From positions 11,684,001 to 11,748,000 of the forward strand of contig OW387133.1 of assembly GCA_936440205.1 (NCBI GenBank): 64,000 nt of DNA. Direction: 5' to 3'. Below, in pieces: positions 50,262 to 60,380 of this stretch (position 1 is its first letter; each line of letters starts with the position of its first letter). Below the pieces are notes generated by a model. The model was not told where the DNA came from and did not search any database. It was given only the letters and a program-made list of their open reading frames with translations. Source of the stretch: Lepidonotus clava (taxonomy: Eukaryota; Annelida; Polychaeta; Phyllodocida; Polynoidae). The translations under genes and the position numbers were made by a program.

Positions 50262-50822
50262 CTATTTCAGTTTGCCATCGTCAGCTGCGAAGTCTGCCTG
50301 CCATGAAATCTCTGAAAGTGAAAAAATAAAGCTATGACAAGGTCACAGGTGGAATTATGGAAGAAAAGAATCGGTTAGAAAACCGAAAAAACCCGGGTTA
50401 TTCGTCTTCTTTTTCTATATATGAAAGGAATTGTTGATGAGATATCTGGATGGGAGGAATACGAAGTATCGACCGAATTATCGATCGAATTAAACAAAAA
50501 GATGCACACGCGAGTCCGCCGCCATCTTCCTCCATTATCGTTCAGCCACACGCTGGGCTTACTAACCTTGTTTTCGATGCCGATCGTAAATATCGACATA
50601 ATTCTTGACGATATATCGACCCAGACCAGCTCCTGATATTAGTAATCCATAGTATATACTCCATTTTGCTGGACGATGCCGATTTAAGGCGTAAAAGGCG
50701 GTCACTTGAGGAGAAAACCTACACGTGTCCGACCGGAGCGCGCCATCTTTGGCGTCTGATGTGGTTTGACAGTGACAGTGTGAATCCGCGCGATGCGCTT
50801 CGTCCCGGAAGGGATTGCGCAT
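50262..50822 (-). CDS. Possible small single-pass membrane protein
   Basis: Minus-strand exons to 50567 (donor GTTAGT) and 50311-50262 (acceptor TTTCACTTTCAG) join in phase and end in a stop. The likely mature core is WSIYYGLLISGAGLGRYIVK, one membrane-length hydrophobic segment, followed by NYVDIYDRHRKQEISWQADF and ending DDGKLK. The organisation (short N-terminus, one hydrophobic helix, charged tail) recalls mitochondrial micropeptides, but no family is recognised. The start is unresolved: the in-frame ATG at 50822 would give 101 residues including an unlikely N-terminus, while the well-placed ATG near 50662 is in another frame. Lies directly downstream of a CpG-rich promoter-like stretch. 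Confidence 0.35.
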
Positions 50823-51320
50823 GAAATCTAGTCCGGAAAGAAATGCGATTTTCTGGGTTTATATCGATATCTAGCTTCCCAACACATCGGCATCATCAAT
50901 AAAAGATCGACATAGACCTATATGGCGCGTTAAGTCGACCAAAACGCGCGGGAAATATGCGAAATAGGCGTGCATTCCCGGCTGACTTTCCGATCGGAAA
51001 CCGGGGGCCGCCATCTTCGCCGTCATCACCCTCATTAACATAATCATACTACACGGCAATCCGGGACGCTAGGCTTTTCAATGCTGATGCGTCGATCGAT
51101 GTTATACAGTTTGACCGTCTCACTCTCCTGCCCGATCTCGGCTAATGCTTTTTCAATGGTCAATTTCTGGTATAGACTTCTCATAGGGATAGCATTACGA
51201 CCGGAAGCAGGTCGAAATTTGCGATCTTGTTTCCGCTGGTTCTGTTATAGTTCAATGGCGTTTCCCGCCTTTTTGACCAAGTCAGTATACCCGGGCGAGA
51301 TTCGATTTGATCGATCATAT
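50500..51320. promoter_or_regulatory. CpG-rich stretch with three YY1-type motifs
   Basis: GCCATCTT occurs at 50521, 50742 and 51010; read on the minus strand each is AAGATGGC, the YY1-type motif found at many start sites in sense orientation. The surroundings are CpG-rich, unlike the nearby sequence. This suggests minus-strand transcription starts feeding the candidate at 50262-50822. Start sites are inferred. Confidence 0.4.
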
Positions 51321-51456
51321 TTCGAAGATGACTTGATAATACAGCGAGCCCGGGTAAAAATAGAGAACATTATATTAGAAATAATATCTTCTTCTATTAA
51401 TCAAATAGGAAATAAAGTAATCAATGCTTTCCTGTGTAAAAGCTGGCAAGGCATGA

Positions 51457-54400
51457 CTAACATTGGCACGGTTGGAAATAAACTTCAGCCATTGGCTGAT
51501 GATTTCTATTCCTGGAAAACGATTTTGGGTAAATTATGAGAATTACTCTAGTTGGTTTAAAATTTTTGGAACATACATACTTAGATAGCCAGTGGCCCGT
51601 TGCGCAATGGGTTTCGTAACAACGAAAATATTGTAAACAACGAAAGAGTTCGTTGTTACTTTTATCTTAACAACGATGGTTTTGCAATAATTTTTTTCTA
51701 TATTTAGAATAGACTCAAAGAGCTGTAACTTTGAATTTTTTCTAAATTTTTTCTAGTTTAGAACAATTAACAGAATTTAATTTCATTCATTAGATCCCAA
51801 GATATTGCATTTTCGTAACAACGAAACATTTTGTTGTTAAGCAGAAGTTCGTTGTGCTTTCGTTGTTTTATCTTAACAACGAAATTCTATTGTGCAACGG
51901 GCCACAGAGGGCTGATGAAGAAAATTATCAATTTCCAACTCTGCTGGGAATTGAATTCTAATCAAATATACGTACTGCACAATTTGCATGAGATCTTTGG
52001 CTTTGTAGATGTTGTCATGGCTATATTGAAGATCGGCCTCAAAACCTACGAAGTGCGTTGGCCCATCAGTCTTGGTACTCCTGGCGACTTCATACAGCTG
52101 AATCAAACAGAAAAGTTGAAAAACATTAATTTTGTGAAATATATTATATCCTTTTAACGAAGCTTTTGGGTAAAGGGTTTTATTTACAAGCTCCTTCGTG
52201 TCAAATGGGTAACTTAAAATTTTTACATTTACAAATTTTAGATATGAGTTACCTTCTGTCCGAGATGGAAAGGCACAATGTTGTCGTCTTTGGCGTGTAG
52301 GATGAGAACGGGGACAGTCACGTGTCGAATGCTGGGAACAGTTAAAAATTTGTGCATGAATTTTAGAAATATTTTAAACAAATACATTTTTGATCTTTCA
52401 AAACGATTTGAAAAATTTCACCCAACCACGGATAGCCAACTTCTTGACTTTGACGTGCAGATTAGCCTTGATCAGGGTGCGTGCTCGGTAATATATAGAC
52501 AACAAACATGGCCGTAGCAGAGGAATTTTCATTAATCATGTCACTCTTTCTAGTTGGACACGAAAACCTAGAGATCATTATTTTCAAAATTTGTATCCAT
52601 ATACATTACATATTTTCCAAGTTGTTTGAAGATTCATTGAATATAGTAGAGAATATCACAATTATTCTAACTTATATCACAATTATTCTAACTTTCTATA
52701 GTTTTTCCAGGGGTTTTGTCGACAAAATACAACAAGCTATCCGTGGTAGGGTGAGGTAACTGAATATATCGTTCATATGTACAAGTGCACATGGTTCTAA
52801 TTATCACTAACTTCAATATATTCCTGTGATAATTATGCAAGATTTTTGATAGAATCTAGTAAATTAACAAGAAGCACGAGCCCGGCCATCTAATAGCCTA
52901 GCTACCCAATCGGCGATCCCTGTACTCAATTTTTTGTTATAATTTTAAATCAATACAAAATTTTGATTTTTTTTCCTGGGCAAACCAATTCATTTAGAAC
53001 TCAATATTATAGGCCTTTGACTTAATAGAATATCTTGTACCACAGAATCTAATGTGTTTGGAATTGCTTGGCCAGGTAGCTAAAATATTAAATATTATAA
53101 ATTTTTGGTAATGTAATTGAATTTTAAATAGTTTTGACTCGTTTAAGTGGGGGGGGATGCAAAATTTAGTTTAAACAAAAGAACTTATGAAAAAGTAGAA
53201 ACAAACCAACAAATTTCACATGTCAAAACCATGCAAAGTAGTTAGATAAGTAAATGGTATTGGCTGATTTGGTTGTCTAAACTAAGTTATTTTCAGTATA
53301 CATGTTTACCAAATGACCATTCACTAGGGTCATTGTTTGTATAAGATAAACAGTGTAAGCATCAGTAAAACACCCATGCCCCCATTGCAACATGTGCCAG
53401 ATTCACTAGGATGATTGTTTGTATAAGATAAACAGTGTAAACATCAGTAAAACACCCATTCCCCAAGGGCAACATGTGCCAGATCAATTGCCCCCAAGGG
53501 CATCATGTGCTAGATCAATTAACACACATGCCTTCCTAATTGTTGATAAACAGTCTGGGCCTTTGATCTACTGAAACCTGGAAATGCTAACATAAAAGCA
53601 GCAAGAACATTTAAATTCACTAACAAAAAAGGCTCATTTATCATGCTTTGAGAAAATAGTTCGTTTCAGTATGCCCAAGTTCAAACGTTGAAGTGTTTTC
53701 CAATAGTGCTTTTATGTTTTCAATAAAATTGTACAGTAAACTTTACCTCCGAATTTGGTGACAAAATGACATTACAGACAACCAATACTATAGGAAAACC
53801 ACTGTCCAAAAAGGTCTGTGTGACATCACAACTGATGCAAGTGACTTAAGGCCCAGTAATAGGCTCCCGGAGGATCGCCTATTAATACACCTACTGTTTA
53901 TCGTTGGAGAAGTATATGTTGTTGTATTTGAGGGACTCCACAAAGACCCAGGTGAAGTACGGCATGTAGCGGAAGGGCTAAAAAAATAAAGCGCATCTCG
54001 TTAGTGGCATGACTGTTTCTGTGTATCCCAAGTATCTGCGGACTGAGGGTGACTAATGGTTTCCGTTGATTTTACCATGTTTTTGTCTGACATAGCATGC
54101 GTGTGCTTAAAACGTGAAACCAGTGATACTCTATTTGAAATGAAGGTACACTTAAAAAATTCTGCCTCCAGGGGCTTACATGAGCGCTAGGCAGTATACA
54201 GATATTGAAAAATATTGAAATTCTATGCACATATCAGGAACACAGTCCCTTAAATCGGACGCCCAACGACGCAAATGTGGTTTATGTTGATGTCACATAT
54301 TCAAAAGCTTTAATATACCGTTCACGGGATACTAACAAAAAAGAATAACATTTTCTTTACCGTGGAGAGCGGGTGGCTGATGGCAGCATCAATGACACTA

Positions 54401-55663
54401 GTGAAGGGCGCCTCAAGAATGACACCAGTGGGAAGGGTACCTACAAAATACATAATCTGTATAATCAATCATGTATTGAAATAAAAGGAATATATGTCTA
54501 ATGATACAGATATTGTTTTTCTTTAAAACATTATTTACTTGAATAATTGAAATGAAATAATATACATACCTCTTTGACATGCTTTACTTGCGGCTTGGGT
54601 TGCAACTCTATAAAATGACATGACAATAATTTATTATCAAGTAACGGTGGCAGCAAATAGGTGTTTAATAATTATTTGTCTTTTAAACGTAGCTATCAAT
54701 GTTACGTAGATCAAAAAGAGTTTAAGATATTAACTGCACTTCCGTAGGAAGAGTGAGACATGTTGATAGTGTACAAGAGAAACTATATACACAGAAGAAA
54801 AAAACGGAAGCAGGATGTTATAAAGTATTCTTTGTAAACAAGGCTCTGCTAATTAAATATAAAAAGAATATTAATTGCAGAAAGTCTAGTTGATACAATC
54901 CGCAAGTTATATTTATCATCATTTTGACAAATAGACACTTACCCTGTTCCTAGAGAATGTCCCCAGAAGTAAACCGGCACATTTCCAGACTTACTCTTCA
55001 CCCAGTTAAAAGCTGCCAGTGCATCCTCAACTAGGCCCTGTTCTGACGGCGACCCATCAGAATCAGCATATCCTACAATACACAGGGAGATTTACGAATG
55101 AATGTTGTGGAATCGATATTTTAAATTTCTTTTAGGTTGTTCCCGTAGGGATATACATAAACAAAAATTGTTGTGGAATCGGTCTGAATTGATTTGTTGG
55201 TGGGATTATTTTCATTTGGATTAGCACAAATATTCACTCATAGTTTGACAATGAACCATAATATTAATGTTGCTATTAATCAAATATTCTAACAAAACAA
55301 AGATCCAAGAGGAATAGAAAAAGTCAAAACGGTGGCTGTCATTATTGCAAAGATAAATGGCAAATAAACTGACCTCTGTAGTCTACAGCAATGGTATGGA
55401 ATCCTGCTTTGGCGAAAACCTTGTACAAAGCGACTCTGTGATTTGTAGCCCTTAGCAAAAAAAAAAACACATCGGTTATTGATACATATTACACTGAAGA
55501 ACTTCACTTACCAGATATCAAAACAAAATTTGAAATGTTGTGGTAAAGAGCAATAAAAAAAGAAATTCGTGGTTACATTTTATTGATAACTATATAGATA
55601 TGGGTTCCCAACATTCCTTGATCATCTAGATATAGGTGAAATTTATCTTTTAGTCTACATATC

Positions 55664-55723
<60 letters not shown>

Positions 55724-58700
55724 ATCAGTGTTCGAAATTAAGGGTGCACCCTGCGCCCGGCGCGCACATTTCTGCCGACGGGCGCACGTTTTCTTTAAGT
55801 GTGCGCCCGTTGTGTGCACACATTTTCAAAAGATTATTATATCTATATATTAGGGGAGTGCATATACAAGGTCCCGGGCGCACAGTTACAGAATGTGTGC
55901 ACCCGGCAGGCGCACAAAATAAAAGCTTAATTTCGAACACTGATATACATACATATATATATATATATATATATGTTTATTAAACCACATTCATTGTTTC
56001 AATAATCTTACATGTAGGTGAACAATATTATGATAGAGCTACCAAGCCAACAATATTGTAACTTTAAAATGGAGAACATATAAATAATTCAACATATCAA
56101 TTTATTCATTACCATTTTTAAAAGTATTTATTTCACCATAGAAGTATGCCATCTACTTACCGTGTTCCTGCGTTTCCATGGAAATAGATCACAATCGGTT
56201 CACCATTTTGGAGAAGTTTAGCAAATTCCCTGCTAGAGGCAACTTTCTGGCCTTGAAGACTTGCTGGCAAGATATGCCTAGGGAAGAAACAGAAATTCAG
56301 TAAACTTGTAACAAAAGTATTGTGAATGGCATCCCAAAGCTCAGCTGCACTATATTCTCCTTTAAATGTCTATTTACTTTTCTATCAAATACAGAAAACT
56401 ACTTATCTATAGTACTATTAGTAGGGAGAACTGCAAAAATTGTTAAGATAAATTCTAATCAATTTAATTGCTTTTAAAACATGCAAAGGGTGACATGTTT
56501 TTTTAACAACTTATTCTCAAAATCAACAAAGACCTGCTCACCAAGCTCCAAGATTTAAATCATCAGTCGATGGAATCTTGAAATTCAGCGTACCATTGAG
56601 ACCAAAGTCTGTCGGCTTCTCGAGGTTGGCGAAAAATGGAACTCTAACTGAAAAATACCATACATTACTTTGACCATCAAACTTTTCGAATTAAAAAATA
56701 ATAGGTTTACACATCCATCAAAACAAGTTCGATGTAAATCGCATGGTTTGACCATTTCAGACTAAAATCTAATGGGCTTCCCATAGTCTATATTTATATA
56801 CATCGTTCTTAAAAATAGATTCAAATAGATATCGTGAATCGGGACTTGTCTATCTGGAATTATTTTACTCTACGCAAGAGTCCCAACGTTGAAAATTAGA
56901 TCTAAGTATATTACATCTGGAGCTTGACAAATTGATCGTCTAGTAGCCCAGAACAATCAGAAAATCTTGCTGAGCAACCCAAATGAAGGTCTAGTTGGCC
57001 AATGAGCAACCAGTTATTATGTTGTGTAGAATTACTGAAAATGGGAAACCGCGTGTTGAGACCGGGAAACAACAAGCTTACTGAGTATAAAGGCAATTTG
57101 ACAAGCCCTAACAAAATTTTACTTACTTCTGTGTAGAAATGCGATTTCTGACATGATCCAAGGATTGAGTTTTACGATGGCCGGGATGATGAAGTACATG
57201 ATTACAAGAAATGATCCACCAAGCTTTAGAACGAAAAGGACATTTTTGTCGTGTGGCCTGAAATTACAACAAAAAGGAAACATTGTGTCATAACATGTGT
57301 CTATATGGATATTACAAAATATATTTTATTCTATGAATTCTAGAAAATATAATTTTGCTGATTTCCTGTCTATGGCCTAAATTAAGTTTGAGTTATGAAA
57401 TTGCAAGACAGCAATGCTTCCGATACAAAATCCCATTTTATGTTTTCTTAAATTTCTTTGAAGTAACCATACCCTAGCACTTTCATGACCCAGTTACCTC
57501 TTGCATAATAGATTGATTCGATGTAAATACAGTCTAACCATACACAAGACTGCGAGCCCCAGACTAGCCCGACGCTCTCCTCACTCTCAGTCTCATCAAC
57601 CCAAAAGCACATACCAGTGTCCGAAATTAAGCTTTTATTTTGTGCACTCACTATTTCTGTAACCTAAATTGAATTAAATTAGGTATCTTAAATTGCATAT
57701 AGGCCTACATTGACAAAACATGTAATACAGATGCTAAAAATCATTACAGAAGGCCTAATGAATTTTGAATAGTTTATAAATTATAGACAGTCTAAGTCTT
57801 TCATTGGTTATCCAGACTACTAACCCTGATTTTTTTTTCTCAAATGAGACATGAAACCACAACATTCTTCTTGTTGGACCTTAGGAATCAATGACTTTGC
57901 TTTATAACATTGACAGACTCAGAAAGTAAATTACAATGTAGCGAAAGTCAGTTTCTCACAGTCACAATAGCGAAATAAGAGTTTTTGGCTAAAATATCGG
58001 AGTAGATTTAGATATAGGTTAGACCGTCATTATTGGGGGATATCAATTATTCATGTAGAGTAGTGGCGTTTATCATCGGCACCTTAGGCAGAAATATGTT
58101 ACTATATAATTCACTGACCCAAAATTTGACAATAACGCCTCTCATATGAGGGTCTGTTTATATTCAAATAACATCTAAGGTATGGTAGACAATTTCAACA
58201 ATTTGTGAGGGAACTATTGGTTCATTTGTTCTTGCATGTTTTGGGGTGTTTTATCGGCACCTGTCTTGTATTATCGGCACCCCATCAAATAGATGACAAA
58301 TACCTATAGCCTGTAATTAATTAATTATTAATTTTTCCAAGAAAACTTATTTTCATTATTACAGTTGACATCCTGATTCCTAGAGTATTCCAAGCCCATC
58401 ATATCATTTTTAAGGTTGTAAAATGTTTTTTATTTATTACCCATACAAAGTTTGTCTTTCTTCCTCCTGTTGGGCATGTTTACCTAAGCTGAGCATATAT
58501 TATTTGTAACATGAAATCAAATTCTACTAGGTACACGATTAATCCCAAAATTACTAATCAACACCTTGTGAGACATTACTTTTTGAAAACCTTAATTACA
58601 ATTAATATTTTCTCTCATATTGTATATAATCCAACCTGATATTTAGAACGGTAACTTAACCCTGCCGATGATACAAGGCATCACATCGAATGGAGTGTAT

Positions 58701-60064
58701 TATCGGCACCCATTCTTATAAAACCATTCCTATTCTTATAACAATTATTTTGTACAAATTCTTTCTTTTTGGAATTAGCATGGCCCATACAAAAGAAGTT
58801 AGAATACAAATTTATAATTTGGGGTTATGCAGATGGAATTCAATAAGGGTGTTTGAGATACAGGGGGATAAAATGGCCATTTCTGTTAGCTCATTATCAA
58901 CATGCAATCTTCTTTTGATCCCTATGATATTGTGATGAATGTCCATTTATCTTCGGCGGCCCGTGACCACCGGGACAAAGGTGCGACCCGCTTGGCCCCA
59001 CACTACCAACCACTAGGCAAGCAGCCACCCTACCCCCACGGACGATCGGACCGGGCAGCTGGAGCGCAAAGATCCATCCTTCCCCCTAACCAAAAACTCA
59101 TCCACCTCCACCAGGTGTCTGGAATACTCCAGGCCCAACAAACTGGCATGCCCCCCCCCCCCCCCCCCCTCCATCCGAGAATACCGATTCCCCGACCATC
59201 CCGCTCGTTTCCCCCTCGTGCGCGAGGCACTACTCTATATCTTACACCTCAGTTTCCTGCTCGAACTCTTCATTCAGCTCGAGACCAAAACAACCCCCAT
59301 GTCCCTTCGCCGTAGGAATTGGAAACCCCGACCTACCGAGGAACGTCACCAGGGGCGGATCCAGGGACTGTCTTCTAGGGGGGGCAAGATATCTGCCCCC
59401 ACCCCCCATGAAATACCTTGCAAAATTTCTCCTCAGATTTGTCAAAAGTATAATTGCCCCTTTTGCCCCCCCCTCCCCCCCCCCCCCTGGATCCGCCACT
59501 GGTCACAACATCTACGCAGTCAGAACTATATGAGTCACTTCTAAATGATAGAGTTAGTAATTGTCTCGAATGTACCTAAGTCTTATGGTCAGAAAAGCAT
59601 AAATTTATTTGTTATACCATAATATATATGTAAGGGGTGCCGATAATACCCGTCTGCCGGTAATAATGTAATAGAACCCGCCACTACTCTGAGTCTAGTC
59701 GAACACTAGGCCTATCTAACTTAGATTTAGAAGTTTAATTAACGCACCGTAAATCCCTGCTGCTTTGGAAAATACGGCCTACTGCCGAATGATCCCCTTT
59801 TGCACCGTTTGCGTGAGCAGCGGCCGCCCCCATGCCTGCTGCTGCAACTGCATGGGCAATTGCAAAATCAGAGCCTGAGGCTGAACCCAAGGCAGAGTTG
59901 GATGAGCCATTGAGCCCATTCCCGCTGCAGGCGTCGGTTTCACTTTCATTAGACCTAAAATGGTCTTGGTTATCCTGCACTGTGGAGCCAGATGTCGTCC
60001 TATTTTCATCTTCTAATGATTCCTCAGCAGTGTCCTCAACTGCCTTTCCACTTCGCAACCGCAT
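51457..60064 (-). CDS. ABHD12: ABHD12-like lysophosphatidylserine lipase
   Basis: Twelve exons in phase, 444 residues: 60064-59748, 57257-57127, 56647-56542, 56277-56161, 55450-55374, 55072-54943, 54607-54570, 54440-54361, 53977-53895, 52331-52253, 52097-51976 and 51511-51457. A variable N-terminus ([12 protein letters not shown]...) precedes a membrane segment ([19 protein letters not shown]). The alpha/beta-hydrolase then shows [10 protein letters not shown], the nucleophile elbow GHSLG (Ser), the acid in [12 protein letters not shown] (Asp) and the catalytic His in [13 protein letters not shown]12 is an ER membrane enzyme that hydrolyses lysophosphatidylserine and oxidised phosphatidylserine. 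The last exon ([17 protein letters not shown]) has a good acceptor but an unusual sequence. Slightly longer than the human protein (398) because of the N-terminus. Confidence 0.93.
51592..51905. mobile_element. MITE family G (GTGGCCCGTTGC ends, CGTTGTT words)
   Basis: A 314-bp element with 17-bp inverted ends and one mismatch, starting GTGGCCCGTTGCGCAAT. Interior is dominated by AACAACGAA and its complement in both orientations. In the last ABHD12 intron. Confidence 0.75.
52418..52754. mobile_element. MITE family A, copy 2
   Basis: A 337-bp element starting TCACCCAACCACGGATAGCC and ending in the inverted form GCTATCCGTGGTAGGGTGA. Has the inner TTTGTCGACAAAA as in copy 1. In an ABHD12 intron. 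Confidence 0.75.
53321..53490. repeat. Two-copy tandem duplication of about 80 bp
   Basis: ATTGTTTGTATAAGATAAAC and AACATGTGCCAGAT recur about 80 bp apart, followed by a shorter third partial copy to about 53520. In an ABHD12 intron. Confidence 0.7.
55660..55723. repeat. (AT)n microsatellite flanking a MITE
   Basis: Long alternating AT run directly left of the element at 55724, continued right of it at 55945-55976, so the element split a microsatellite, as expected for an insertion targeting TA. Confidence 0.85.
55724..55944. mobile_element. MITE family H, 19-bp perfect terminal inverted repeats
   Basis: A 221-bp element starting ATCAGTGTTCGAAATTAAG and ending with its exact reverse complement. 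Interior is rich in GTGCGCCCG and GCGCACA. A truncated relative (CAGTGTCCGAAATTAAGC) is at about 57614. In an ABHD12 intron. Confidence 0.85.
56920..57110. mobile_element. MITE family D, copy 2
   Basis: Begins GAGCTTGACAAATTGATC and ends CAATTTGACAAGCCCT, the same terminal pattern as 11308-11532. In an ABHD12 intron, about 15 bp from exon 57127-57257. Confidence 0.65.
58057..59690. mobile_element. 1.6-kb inverted-repeat element with TATCGGCACC motifs
   Basis: Ends AGAGTAGTGGCG and CGCCACTACTCT are perfect 12-bp inverted repeats. The word (T/A)TCGGCACC recurs near 58067, 58253, 58275, 58698 and inverted at 59634, most near the ends. The interior holds a GC-rich, repeat-poor block (about 58940-59345) with open frames but no recognised domain, and a nested CAGGGGCGGATCC element. 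A fragment of the same family is at 32905-33031. In the first ABHD12 intron. Confidence 0.6.
59350..59501. mobile_element. CAGGGGCGGATCC MITE, complete copy
   Basis: Ends CAGGGGCGGATCCAGG and CCTGGATCCGCCACTG are 16-bp inverted repeats with one mismatch. Flanked by GTCAC on both sides (59345-59349, 59502-59506), a 5-bp target duplication. Nested in the 1.6-kb element. Partial copy at 12785. Confidence 0.8.
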
Positions 60065-60380
60065 GATTGGTGTACTTTTGCCAAAATCTCAATAAAACCA
60101 ACGATAATTACGAGGCCGTTGATCTTTCGGCCTCTTCAGCGGAAGTCTGGTGTTGATGGCGGAAGTTGTGGTCAATCTCCCAGCAGATACATGGTACACA
60201 AAAATGTGCTTGAAGAGCGAGACCCATGACTTTTGTATCGAGTGATTTGATTGGCTAAAATTATCCCTGTCACAAAATTGTCCAATCACAGAACGTTTGA
60301 CAACCTACTTAGTTTTGGAGCGAAAATCAAGAGTTGCTGTCAGGGCCTGAGTTGCTGTTGTCCTTCCACTGCCGAAAAAG
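60065..60380. promoter_or_regulatory. Divergent promoter of ABHD12 and GINS1
   Basis: Only 316 bp separate the two start codons. It contains two ETS-type GCGGAAGT sites (60139 and 60159), a GATGGCGG YY1-type core (60155), and two CCAAT boxes in opposite orientation (ATTGG at 60250, CCAAT at 60282). Typical of a bidirectional housekeeping promoter. Confidence 0.7.

Noticed and set aside
59242-59499. Gly-rich minus-strand frame
   Set aside because: Arises from homopolymer runs in a MITE nested in a larger element.
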